A DNA stretch of 64,000 nt from Antedon mediterranea. Taxonomy: Eukaryota; Echinodermata; Crinoidea; Comatulida; Antedonidae. The position numbers and the translations under genes were made by a program. Below the pieces are notes generated by a model. That model did not search any database and was not told the DNA's origin. It worked only from the letters and a program-made list of their open reading frames with translations. The DNA lies in contig NC_092670.1 in the NCBI RefSeq assembly GCF_964355755.1, positions 4,367,001-4,431,000 on the forward strand, read 5' to 3'. Shown here in pieces: positions 46,434 through 59,045 of the stretch (the first letter of the stretch is position 1; every line of letters begins with the position of its first letter).

Positions 46434-49400
46434 TTACAACAACTCAGAAACACTTAAATTACGACGAAACAGATAAAGATTGGAATTAAAAATGTCAATA
46501 TGGGGATGGGCCTGGACTAAACTATTATAATATAAACTTAATCTACTGATGTAACCACTTTTGAGAACATTGACTCTACAAAAGGGAACACAAAGGATAC
46601 TATTGTTTCTTAAATTACGGGCGGGAACACGAATACCGAAATTGGAGATAAAGTTGCAGTCAAAAATAGAATGAAGACATTTAAAAAGAAAAATAAGATC
46701 ATTGTGACATCTACGTAATGAAGGGGGAGATATAGGATATATTTTTTTATCATCACAATTATAAAGATTGTTACATTTAAAAAGATTATTCTGATTGTGG
46801 TTGTGGCTGATGTAGCGCAAAAATCTAGAATAGAGTCGGTCAATACGTGAGGCTTGGGTTTTGGAGATTGAATTGTAAATAACAGAACAAAAGTCTAAAT
46901 TAGGTTGGATTAAGGTGATATATAGATAAACTTTGGAAGAACGACCGAGATATTTTCCATTGCGCCACATCAGCCCAAGCAGCTTATTGCATTTATTTAG
47001 AAGATGATCAACATGAAAAGAAAAAGTAAGGGAACTATCTAAAATAATACCGAGATCACGATGTTGATGCACCTTATTAATAGGTTTGTCGTCGACGGAA
47101 TAGACATAAACAATTTTATTTTTATTTAAAGTAAAGGACAAAATATTGCACTTCGAAGAGTTTAACATCATGCCCCACAAAGTGGACCAGGAACTAAATT
47201 TAGTAAGGTCTCCCTGAAGCATTTCAGCATCTTCATAACTGTTGATAGTTTTAATAATTTTTAGATCGTCAGCAAACATAAGACAATCTGAATAGCGAAA
47301 CAGCGATGGAATATCGTTCACATACAAATTAAAAAGGAGGGGACCGAGGATTGACCCCTGAGGAACACCGGAATGAACTGGAAGCCACTCAGATGCCTCG
47401 CCATCGATAACTACACGTTGACGTCTACCATCCAAATAGCTTCTGAACCAGGACAAAAGATGAGGATTAAAACCAAGTCGTTGAAGTTTAAAAATAAGAA
47501 GATTGTGTGGCACCAAATCAAAAGCTTTTGAGAAGTCAGTATATATAACATCACATTGTGCTCTGCCCTTGATGGCATCATACACAGTTGTCAGAAGACA
47601 AGCAAGATTTGTTTCACATGACCTGTTGGGAACGAAACCATGCTGATAGAGAGAGATGGTAGAATGAACATGGGACCAAATGTGATTATACATGACTCGT
47701 TCGAAAAGTTTTGAGATGGTAGGCAAAATTGAAATCGGTCTGTAATTGGTGACGGATTTCTTGGAACCAGATTTGTAGATAGGAACAACATTAGATTGCT
47801 TCCAGAAAGATGGGAATTTACCAAAAGTCAGAGATTTGTTAAAAATAGAACAGATAGGAATAGAGAGAGGTTTCGCACAAACTTTTAAAACATGGTTACT
47901 CAGCTCATCACAGCCAGAAGCTTTATGTGGTTTGATAGACGTAAGCAATTTGTAAACAGAATCCGGCTGAATATCGGGTATACTTAAATAATCAAGGGAT
48001 GATTCAGGGAGAGCATGATGTTGGTCAGTGATACTTAAACTAGATTTTTGAAAAACAGAATGAAAAAATGAATTAAACAAAATAGCTTTATCTTTCGCAC
48101 TCTCCGCGACCTTGTCCCCGTAGTTCAAAACAGACGGATAAGACGACGTTTTTGTTTTCGTCTTGATCCATGTCCAAAAGCGCTTGGGATTAGATTTTAT
48201 GCTATCAGAGAGGGAACGGATATATTGTGAGTAATTCTTTTTGGCAAGCTTTTTGAACGTTTTTCTGGCCGTAATGAAATCATTTTTAAAGTGTATTAGT
48301 TTATGTTTTTTCCACATTCTGAAAAGGTGTTCTTTACGTTTCAAGATAGCTCTAATTTCATGGTCAAACCATGGCGGCATTTGGCGTCTGAATGTTTTGA
48401 TGGGGACAAGATCGCGGAGGGCGGCGTCAATTAAATCGTAAAAAACAGTTACACAATCATCAACATTGTCTTCGGTGTTAATGATATCAAAAGGAACTTT
48501 GTCGAAATGATCAATAAGGTCGCTGTCATTAATTGCTTTAAAATTATAAGATTTTCTATATAATCTATTATGACTAATATTGGTAACATAAAAATTTAAA
48601 GACAATATAAGAGAGCGATGGTCAGAAGAAAAAATATCTTGACCAACAACAATGTCAGAAATAAGTTCCTTAGAATTGCATAAAATTAAATCAAGAATAT
48701 TATTGTTACATGTAGCCGTAACATTACATTGGATCAAATTAAGACCGTTCAACAAGCTGTTAATGAATAGTTCACCAATTGAATTTGTGGATGCTGATCC
48801 CGTACCATCAGTTGTCCACTTAATGTTGGGAAGGTTAAGATCTCCTACCAAGATGAGTTGATGCCGGGGGTAAGTAGACATTGCATCTTCAACCAATTGG
48901 GCGATTTTTAAAATACTCTCACGATTGCTGTTTGGTGCTCTATAGACGACTCCGATAAGTACAACCTTACTTTTACTCATTTTGATTTCAGTCCATAGTA
49001 ATTCCACATCTTTATGTTCAAGATGGACCAATCGTCTCGATTTAAACTTGTTGGAGGTAAGCAACATAATTCCGCCTCCCCTTCTACCATCGTTTCTGTC
49101 TTTCCTATGTGTGGTGAAACCAGGACAGTATAATTCTGAGTCGGAAACAAATGAATTGAGCCATGTTTCAGAGAAACAAACGAAGTCAAATGAATTATTT
49201 AAAAGATGACCTTGCAATTCAGAGTTGTATACATCTAATTTATTTTTTATGCTTCTAATGTTCTGATAGTAGAGCTTAGGAGTGTTGTTGTTATTGTTTT
49301 GATTTTGATGACTGGACGTGGTAGAGCATGTGGAATTTAAAACATGTTGGCCGATCGTTGGTCCGGGATTGACTTCGATGTCGCCACACTTGATAAGCGT

Positions 49401-49799
49401 AGGTTGAAAAGTTGAGACACAAGATCTAGCTGAAAAGTATGGAACTCTGGCACCACTGTATTTGAGATGAGTAGTACCATTGTTCCTACAGCGTCTACAA
49501 TCGAGTAGGCCGGCAATTTCAGGCTGAATGCCCAGCCATTGTTCATAACAAAGGTGGACATCGGTATTAATTGTTGTGTGCAGGTGTGTACAGCAATGCA
49601 CAGTGAGGCCTAGCAAGTTGTGAATGATTAGAGGTAAATAATCGTCAAACTGCATAAACTTACGTCCGTTGATACATTGCACAGTGTTTATATTTGCTTC
49701 AGGATGATATGTGCTGGTTTTTAAGATGAAATTATATCTTAGATGGCATATAATAAAACACAGATAGAGAACGTAATGAGAACGACGTGTACTGGCCAT
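46434..49799 (-). CDS. 2A-bearing APE endonuclease/reverse transcriptase of a CR1-type LINE
   Basis: 1,121 codons, one uninterrupted frame. Residues 1-146 are an N-terminal segment with a hydrophobic stretch (about 9-26) and several cysteines, ending in the 2A-like motif CGDIEVNPGP (P at 147). Residues about 175-402 are an APE-type endonuclease: N180, the E of SETWL (211), GDLN (319-322), and SDH (392-394), all catalytic positions present. Residues about 655-930 are the reverse transcriptase: VTNYRPISIL, TDFSKAFD (754-761), SGVPQGSILGPLLF, and FADD (842-845). The C-terminal part has the RDLGIILDSSLTFSFHVDHL block. The protein would nick target DNA and prime cDNA synthesis. Clade (CR1/L2/Rex-like) is judged by domain order and motifs. 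The intact frame implies a recent insertion; retrotransposition ability is doubtful without 5' sequence. Confidence 0.92.
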   Translation of the reverse strand: MASTRRSHYVLYLCFIICHLRYNFILKTSTYHPEANINTVQCINGRKFMQFDDYLPLIIHNLLGLTVHCCTHLHTTINTDVHLCYEQWLGIQPEIAGLLDCRRCRNNGTTHLKYSGARVPYFSARSCVSTFQPTLIKCGDIEVNPGPTIGQHVLNSTCSTTSSHQNQNNNNNTPKLYYQNIRSIKNKLDVYNSELQGHLLNNSFDFVCFSETWLNSFVSDSELYCPGFTTHRKDRNDGRRGGGIMLLTSNKFKSRRLVHLEHKDVELLWTEIKMSKSKVVLIGVVYRAPNSNRESILKIAQLVEDAMSTYPRHQLILVGDLNLPNIKWTTDGTGSASTNSIGELFINSLLNGLNLIQCNVTATCNNNILDLILCNSKELISDIVVGQDIFSSDHRSLILSLNFYVTNISHNRLYRKSYNFKAINDSDLIDHFDKVPFDIINTEDNVDDCVTVFYDLIDAALRDLVPIKTFRRQMPPWFDHEIRAILKRKEHLFRMWKKHKLIHFKNDFITARKTFKKLAKKNYSQYIRSLSDSIKSNPKRFWTWIKTKTKTSSYPSVLNYGDKVAESAKDKAILFNSFFHSVFQKSSLSITDQHHALPESSLDYLSIPDIQPDSVYKLLTSIKPHKASGCDELSNHVLKVCAKPLSIPICSIFNKSLTFGKFPSFWKQSNVVPIYKSGSKKSVTNYRPISILPTISKLFERVMYNHIWSHVHSTISLYQHGFVPNRSCETNLACLLTTVYDAIKGRAQCDVIYTDFSKAFDLVPHNLLIFKLQRLGFNPHLLSWFRSYLDGRRQRVVIDGEASEWLPVHSGVPQGSILGPLLFNLYVNDIPSLFRYSDCLMFADDLKIIKTINSYEDAEMLQGDLTKFSSWSTLWGMMLNSSKCNILSFTLNKNKIVYVYSVDDKPINKVHQHRDLGIILDSSLTFSFHVDHLLNKCNKLLGLMWRNGKYLGRSSKVYLYITLIQPNLDFCSVIYNSISKTQASRIDRLYSRFLRYISHNHNQNNLFKCNNLYNCDDKKIYPISPPSLRRCHNDLIFLFKCLHSIFDCNFISNFGIRVPARNLRNNSILCVPFCRVNVLKSGYISRLSLYYNSLVQAHPHIDIFNSNLYLFRRNLSVSELL
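49359..49382 (-). other. 2A-like ribosome-skipping motif DIEVNPGP
   Basis: Codons 140-147 read GAC ATC GAA GTC AAT CCC GGA CCA, matching the 2A consensus D-x-E-x-N-P-G-P. They are preceded by TLIKCG, which suits the usual hydrophobic-xx-G lead-in. In known 2A sequences the ribosome fails to join the final Gly and Pro but continues, giving two products. 2A-like sequences are known in non-LTR elements of sea urchins and other invertebrates. Confidence 0.88.
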
Positions 49800-49809
49800 A
49801 TTTATATTC

Positions 49810-52800
49810 TATGCAATAGTAACCATTTATGTCAAAAAATAAAAGAGTCGAAAATCGGCCATTTTTCGAAAATTTTCCTGTACTATAGTACAGGGATTTT
49901 TTTTTTTAAATGGCCAATTTTCGACCTTTTATTTTTCGATTAAACTAGTTACTATAGCACAATTAACATGCACAGAACCCATTAGTCGCCTCTGCGCATG
50001 TTTATTATGCTATAGTAACCATTTATGTCAAAACTGGTTACTATAGCACAACTGACATGCGCAGAACCCATTATTCGTCTTTGCGCATGTTTATTGCAAT
50101 ACTAACCATTTATGTCAAAAAATAAAAGGGTCGAAAACCGGCCATTTTTCGTAAATTTCCCTGTACTATAGTACAAGGATTTTTTCAAAAAAATTGCCAA
50201 TTTTCGACCTTTTTATTATTCGATAAAACTGGTTACTATAGCACAATTAACATGCGCAGAACCTATTAGTCGCCTCTGCGCATGTTTATTATGCTATAAT
50301 AACCATTTATGTCAAAACTTCTTACTATAGCACAATTGACATGCGTAGAACCTATTATTCGTCTCTGCGCATGTTTATTATGACTATGTAACCATTTATG
50401 TCAAAACTGGTTACTATAGCACAATTGACATGCGCAGAACCCATTATTCGTCTCTGCGCATGTTTATTATGCTATAGTAGTAACCATTTATGTCAAAACT
50501 GGTTACTATAGCACCATTGACATGCGCAGAACCCATTATTCGTCTCTGCGCATGTTTATTATGCAATAGTAAGATAGAAAATTTCCCTGTACTTTAGTAC
50601 AAGGATTGTCAATTTTCGACCTTTTTATTTTTCGATAAAACTGGTTACTATAGCACAATTAACATGCGCAGAACCCATTAGTCGCCTCTGCGCATGTTTA
50701 TTATGCTATAGTAATCATTTATGTCAAAACTGGTTACTATAGCACAATTGACATGCGCAGAACCCATTAGTCGCCTCTGCGCATGTTTATTATGCTATAG
50801 TAACCATTTATGTCAAAACTGGTTACTATAGCACCATTGACATGCGCAGAACCCATTATTCGTCTCTGCGCATGTTTATTATGCAATAGTAACCATTTAT
50901 GTCAAAAAATAGAAGGGTCGAAAATCGGCCATTTTTCGAAAATTTTCCTGTACTATAGTACAGGGATTTTTTTTTTAAAATTGCCAATTTTCGACCTTTT
51001 TATTTTTCGATTAAACTAGTTACTATAGTACAATTAACATGCACAGAACCCATTAGTCGCCTCTGCGCATGTTAATTATGCTACAGTAACCATTTATGTC
51101 AAAACTGTACTATAGCACAATTGATATGCGCAAAACCCATTATTCGTCTTTGCGCATGTTTATTGCAATAGTAACCATTTATGTCAAAAAATAAAAGGGT
51201 CGAAAACCGGCCATTTTTCGAAAATTTTCCTGTACTATAGTACAGGGATTTTTTCCAAAAAATGGCCAATTTTCGACCTTTTTATTTTTCGATAAAACTA
51301 GTTACTATAGCACAATTAACATGCGCAGAACCCATTAGTCGCCTCTGCGCATGTTTATTATGCTATAGTAACCATTTATGTCAACATTGGTTACTATAGC
51401 ACAATTGACATGCGCAGAACCCATTAGTCGCCTCAGCGCATGTTTATTATTCTATAGTAACCATTTATGTCAAAACTGGTTACTATAGCACAATTGACAT
51501 GCGCAGAACCCATTAGTCGCCTCTGCGTATGTTTATTATGCTATAGTAACCATTTATGTCAAAACTGGCAACTATGGCTAATACAACTAGTACCGGAAGT
51601 CTCCTTCCCCCCAGGTGTAAAACTGAACGATACCAAAGGTCTGCCATACCTACGATTGTTAAGTTCATTAATGCTAACTGATATAGGTTTGATTTCCATG
51701 ATTATTTCTCACTTTCTAGATGCCGTTTCGACCTTTTATTATAATAATTTTAATAATGTATATATTAATAATAATCTTAAATAATAATAATAATAATGAC
51801 GTGCTCAATTTTATGAACGAATAATATTGTATTTTGTGTTTTATAATATATAGTTATTTTTCTATGCTGTTTGTAATTGTGCCTCTTTTACTTTTAATTA
51901 TATATGTATATTGATTGTAAACAAACGTTATCAGCCAATGGCTGCTGTTTTGTATGTGTTTTTAAACCTAAATAAATAAATAAATAAATAAATATAGTAG
52001 CCTACAATTAACATGCGCAGAACCTATTAGTCGCCTCTGCGCATGTTTATTATGCTATAATAACCATTTATGTCAAAACTTCTTACTATAGCACAATTGA
52101 CATGCGCAGAACCTATTATTCGTCTCTGCGCATGTTTATTATGACTATAGTAACCATTTATGTCAAAACTGGTTACTATAGCACAATTGACATGCGCAGA
52201 ACCCATTATTTGTCTCTGCGCATGTTTATTATGCAATAGTAACCATTTATTCGACAATCGGCCATGTTTAGAAAAATTTTAAAAATGGCCAATTAACGAC
52301 CTTTTTATTTTTCGATAAAACTGGTCACTATAGAACAATTGACATGCGCAGAACCCATTATTCGATTCTGCGCATGTTTATTACGCTGTCAATTGTGCTA
52401 TAGTAACCATTTATGTCAAACATGGTTATGATATCACAATTGACATGCGCAGAACCAATTATTCGACTCTGCGCATGTTTATTATGCAATAATAATAATT
52501 TCAAAAAATGCCCAAATTATGACCCTTTTATTTTTTTAAATAACTGCTTACTATGCGTCTATACTATGTAGATAACGCAATATATACGCATATATTGCAA
52601 AATTATTGCATAATAATTGAATTTAGAAAAATGCATAGGCCTATATTGGCCTTGTTTTGAAAAAATCCCTGTACTATAGCACAGGGATTTTTTTCCAAAA
52701 ATGCCCAAATTAATACCCTTTTATTTGTTGAAATAACTACTTACTATGCGTCTATAAAATGTACCGTAGATAACGTAATTGAATTTTGAAAAGTTTTATA

Positions 52801-52840
52801 TTTGACATAACCGTTTACTATGCGTCTTTAAGATGATGTC
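49810..52840. repeat. nested-palindrome satellite array, right part
   Basis: About 19 further module-1 copies, with module 2 interleaved at 49840-49940, 50120-50230, 50580-50640, 50910-51020 and 51190-51300. Copies vary at the loop (ATTAGTCGCC or ATTATTCGTC). The edge beyond 52490 is a diverged module with TTTTTAAATAACTGCTTACT and TATGTAGATAACGCAATATA. It matches the left edge at 44030-44090 (AAATAACTGCTTAGG, ATATGTAGATAATG) in the same orientation. Confidence 0.92.
51567..51995 (+). mobile_element. LINE 3' end with (AAAT)n tail inserted in the satellite
   Basis: The satellite breaks off after GTCAAAACTGG and resumes at about 51996 (ATAGTAGCCTACAATTAACA). Between lies unrelated sequence with short (AAT)n near 51780 and a terminal (AAAT)n run at 51970-51995. 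This is the form of a 5'-truncated non-LTR insertion consisting of 3' UTR only. No RT coding sequence remains to classify it. Confidence 0.6.
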
Positions 52841-54185
52841 ATAATTCTGGTGTTCTTCAGTTTATAAAAAAACATTTACCAAGTTATCAAACAATTGTCT
52901 TTCCTATTTAAATTAGATTACTATACTCACAATATGTACTTATGAATAAGAATACAAGTTCTATCGAAAAATAGGTAAATATTTTTTGCGAAAAATCAAG
53001 GACTGTAAGTCGTTGGAAAAATATCAAAATATACTTATTAGAATTCAAATGTATATTGCGTTATTATCAGAGTCAACCAAATAAAAAATTAGGGTGATTA
53101 TTATTTTCTAATATTGTGTAGGCCTAGGCCTAATCAAATTGTTTCCACTACGGTACATTTTCTCAATCAAATTTCCTTTTTTTGTCACTATGTTTTATCA
53201 TAGTTTATTATTAAACCAATCATGGACTGTTTAAGGTGTTTGTGCTCAGTCATAACTATAACCATTTATACTTTTATACAATACTATAGTTATTATTAGG
53301 CCTATTACTGAATGACAAAACAATGTTAATTTTTCTTTATCCTAAAAGGCTCTGAAGTACAACACTAGTCATTTGATCCCGGTGGGTCAAATCTTCTTCT
53401 AAATCTTTGTTCGGTTATTTTTAGTTGCATAATCGCTGTTTAGGCCTATAGAAAAGTATTTGTTCTTGTAAAGGATTGGTGCTAGCAACAAGTTCCATTG
53501 ATCATACATTCCAATAATTATCGATCTATAGTTTCTTCCTTTTTTCTTTTGTGTAGTTTTTACATGATTTTCTTTTTTTGTACAAGCACCTTTTTTATCA
53601 GTGACAAAAATGACTATACAAGTAATATAACTAAGCATTTATCGTTGTTGGTATTTTTAATTCAACTTGAAAAGTAGGCCTACTTGAAAACGTAAATATT
53701 AGCAAGATTGTAATTCATCAATTATAATTCATTTCATAGCATGTACAAATTAATGCAATAGTCGCACCATGATGTGGGACGCAAAATGCTTTAATTGGCG
53801 CGCGTTAATTGAGTTAACCAAGGTGTGAAACACACGCCGCCTTTTGTTGACTTGCAGGTCAACCTCGAGCAGGATAGGCTGAACATATGTGATGTTTTAA
53901 GCAGGTTTTTCAAGTTTTACGTAATGATTCGAACCTTGGTTAGATTTTGCATTGCGTCAAAAGGAGCGTCTGGCCGGGATCGTCCAAAAGTTCGCAATCA
54001 AAGTAAACATTTACTTCCTTCAAAAGCAGAAAAGATAGAAACATAATCAATAATAATGAAACGTAAGAAGGTTAAAAACAAAAATGTAACGTACAAATCA
54101 TATATAAACACAATAGGCAAAGAACATTAATTCTAAACCGCCCGGTGATATACTGAAATTAAATTAATTAATTTGAAACGATAAG
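52841..54185. other. flank of the satellite, no gene
   Basis: AT-rich sequence. The frame 53825-54046 (+) is unrecognised. TAGGCCTAGGCCTA occurs at about 53120. Nothing else is supported. Confidence 0.35.
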
Positions 54186-54189
54186 TACA

Positions 54190-54560
54190 AATCATATATA
54201 TATATATATATCTCTTTATTCAAAAACAATAACATAAGCATACCAAGGCAGCAACAAGTATTGAATTGACGTATTCTTTACACACAAAAAAAAAAGAGAA
54301 TAAAAAATTACACAATTAAAATATACCAAATGTAAATGTAAATGAATAAAAAAATAAGTTCCAATTGATGAACTCAAATATTTAGTTTAGTACTACAATT
54401 TTCTAATAATTTCATTAAATAGATGACAGGACTATTTTTAAATCTTTCAGCTTTTGCGACAGGGATTTCGTATTTCCTTTTATTTCTTGCATTGATTAAA
54501 CATTTGTTTAATTTGGGTTGCCAGCCATGTCGTCATTTGCAAGGATCATGCATTGTAGGT
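54190..54560 (-). mobile_element. probable LINE C-terminal fragment
   Basis: The minus strand at about 54530-54380 reads GWQPKLNKCLINARNKRKYE, then IPVAKAERFKNSPVI and YLMKLLENCSTKLNI before a stop. An arginine/lysine-rich segment followed by IPxxxxxRFxxSPVI is typical of the C-terminal tail of non-LTR reverse-transcriptase ORFs. The 3' side ends in a (TA)n tract at 54197-54211. No RT core is retained. Confidence 0.45.
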
Positions 54561-54569
54561 CTACAAAGC

Positions 54570-57070
54570 ACTGTTGGTTGGGGCTAAAAGTAAAATACAC
54601 TAGTATACATTTTAAACATAAACCTGCGTCCATCAGAAGTGGTCAAAAGAAGCAATGATATCTTTTTAAAGCCCTATTCAAAAGTGACAAGGCCTATTTA
54701 TTATTTCCAAAATAACATGGAATCCTGTTTGAGAATGAAAATATTCAAAATGAAGAATTTTAAAATGTATAAAATACAGACCAGTAGAAAGTAGGCCTAT
54801 AAAAACGACCCGCACATGTAGTTTTATTCATAATTTTTCTACTACTTTATGTTTATATTTAGGCCTATGTCTATAGGCTACTTATACCACATGTACACTA
54901 CTATGGTAACCCTCTAATTTGCGTTTACTGGTATTTTGTTAAATTTTAACTTTTCGAATGGCCATGTTTGTTGCATTTAGTCGTCGCAGGGCTATACATT
55001 CATTTATACTGGTACACTTAACTAAAAACTGGAAGTATTCTTACGGTCGTTCAACCCGAACCATTACAAATGCCCAATGGGGTCCAAGCGCTCTGAGGGC
55101 TTAGGGTGGTAGGTGTATGTGGAGAAAGGATGGGGTGGTTATCGATTTAACTTTGTGAATTAATATTAATGTCTTCTTTTTAAACTTTACTTAATAAATA
55201 AAAAAAAGACTGTATTTTTCATGTAGAATGTTTTTTTTTCATATATAGAAAATTCGTACACCAACTTATTCCGCATCTTTGCTCGTCCATCAAAGTTCTC
55301 TTGTCAAAACAACCCACTTCGCAAAATTTAACAAGTCCGTGTTTATCTGTAATTTAGCAGGTCCATGACAGCCTTCTTTCTCCATACTTCTCTATTTAGT
55401 GCATCTTCTTTTAGTTCCGAATATGTATTTTTATTTTTCTATCAAGCATAGCTATCTTTTTCCTTCCTCTTCTTATTTTGCATTCATATCTTCCTTCTAT
55501 CACAATTTTCAATAATCCTCCTTCAATCCTGTGTCCAATTTGCTGCTTAATTAAAATGCAGTATAGAGTTAAGGTTTGAATATATTTGAACGAAAAAACA
55601 ATCGTGTACACACTATTCTTTTCTTTATTTAAAATCATAATAAATTATTTATTTTAAAAAAGATGGATGAAGGCTAATTTGTAATTGCATAATCAATATA
55701 TTATTTCAATACTTTACAATTCTGTTTGAACATTATTCATTATCAGCAATGAATGTACCGTTTATAAGTGGTAACGACTACTATTGACAAATGTTATTTC
55801 AAAAATAAAATTGAAATATTGTACTGTAAATTGGTTTAGATAAATGACTGTAAATATACATGTATCTTCAACGATCTTACAGATAAATGAAGCACCGACG
55901 TTAATAGTGGACAAAGAATGTATTCTGTATCAACACAAAACAATACCACTTTTACAGTGAATAACCTCGGATCTTACTCTTGATCGTTCATATTTTTGAC
56001 AGATGTGGTTAATGAAGAGTTGATCTTCTCTATCAATTTTGACACTAATAATTAGTTACCATAGCGGTATGGCCGTGTTTGTGTACAAAAGCTGATATAG
56101 GCCCATGACTATACGTAACATATGGCACGGAGGAAAGGTACCTTGTGTCGACCTTGCATTGAAGAACAGACCACGTGAATAAGGAAAAACACTCAAGAAT
56201 CACAATACATACTTTAAGTTGAATATTCTACATGGATATTGGTGATTTGTGACGTACAAAGAGATTAACAATGTTTGGAAATGTGATCTGTTCTCTCGCG
56301 TACAGCGCGTATGAATTATAAATCAATGTGAGTGAGAGCTGATAGTCTGCACCAATCACAACAAAGCTGAGTACAGAGTAGTCTGCACCAATCATAGTAA
56401 CCGGTCAGGTACTAACTTAAACGTTTTATGCTAATTATGGACATGTATTTAATATGTAATCTAGAGTTTAGCGACAGTTTATGTTAGCGTTGGATAACAT
56501 AAGGCCTATTTTTTCACTTTGATGATTCGAATATATTATCACTTGTTTTGTAAGTATTACTAATTTGTTTGCCTTTATCGAGTTTTATTTCTACATATTT
56601 CTATTATTATATTGTTTACGAAGTTAATCGTTGATGTCTTTTAAGAAGTATTACAAATATTAGTGTCAATGAAAAGTTTTTAAAATATAGTGTTGAAAAC
56701 AGACAGTTATTTTTGTTTAGGATCTGTTTATATTTAATACAAAGAATACATTAAAAATGTAAAAATATTGTAGTAGGCCTATTAGACCAAGATTAAAGCG
56801 TTGTATAGACTAGAGTATTTATTATACCATTACGTAACACGAAGTAAAAATAAACAGTGTTTTCTATGCAATTATAGTAAAGCTTTTAGTTACTACGGGA
56901 ATGTCGATTTGCTTGCACTGATGTATGATAATATTAACGACACGCATGTGAATATTGAATTTATAGCACTTGTACAAAAAGATATATATATTCTTTGACA
57001 ATACTAACGTCAATGCTGGGTCAAGGTACTGAAATATTCACTTTCAGAAAACGATGGCGCAAAAACAAAC
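54570..57070. other. gene-poor stretch
   Basis: No domain-bearing ORF. The frame 56801-56998 (+) is unrecognised. AGTCTGCACCAATCA occurs twice (56347 and 56381), each with a CCAAT box, in locally less AT-rich sequence, which might mark a promoter. No gene is seen to follow. Confidence 0.35.
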
Positions 57071-57071
57071 T

Positions 57072-57196
57072 ATCAAGCTAGTTTCACAACAAAATGCGAT
57101 GTGCCCAAATATGGTAGTGATATGACATCATCATGTCCATATATGGGCACATCACATTTTGCTGTCACATTAAGTTTGATAGTGTAGACACAGCTT
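57072..57196 (-). mobile_element. MITE family A, copy 5
   Basis: Reverse orientation: GTGCCCAAATATGGTAGTGA, TATGACATCATCATGTCCAT, ATATGGGCACATCACATTTT, then AGTTTGATAGTGTAGACACA. The distal end is incomplete. Confidence 0.82.
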
Positions 57197-57383
57197 TACG
57201 CGGTCAGAAATATAAAAATAAATGTAATTGTGAGAAGGAGGAACACTTACAAACACGAGTGTCAATAACCCACAAAAAAATGATTTACAAAAACTTAAAT
57301 CAATGTTAATTAACTCACTAATTTCCTGATGCTAATAACAAATTCTATACTTGCACATCGATCTACTTGTCTAATTCATTGTC

Positions 57384-57418
57384 ATTTGCATAATTCACGT
57401 GCGCGTGATTATGCAAAT
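57384..57418. promoter_or_regulatory. 35-bp palindrome with paired octamer motifs
   Basis: ATTTGCATAAT at 57384 is mirrored by ATTATGCAAAT ending at 57418, with TCACGTGCGCGTG between, so only one base is unpaired. ATTTGCAT is the POU/Oct octamer and CACGTG is an E-box. Flanking bases (CTAATTCATTGTC versus CAAATTATGAATT) extend the symmetry weakly. No adjacent gene is identified, so any function is unproven. Confidence 0.5.
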
Positions 57419-57419
57419 C

Positions 57420-59035
<1,616 letters not shown>

Positions 59036-59045
59036 TATATATATA

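Larger units (their letters stand above)
46337..49809 (-). mobile_element. CR1-like non-LTR retrotransposon, coding region intact
   Basis: The element lies on the minus strand within a satellite unit: sequence resembling GCATGTTTATTAT flanks its 3' end and TATGCAATAGTAACC its 5' end. The 3' tail is an A-rich (TAAAA/TAAA)n run at 46337-46372, following a short 3' UTR of about 60 bases. At the 5' side only about ten bases separate the start ATG from satellite sequence, so a 5' UTR or an ORF1 is absent and the copy is probably 5'-truncated. No long target duplication is evident. Confidence 0.88.

Noticed and set aside
44005-52840. CRISPR-like array
   Set aside because: The genome is eukaryotic; units are themselves palindromic and contiguous, with no unique spacers and no cas genes.
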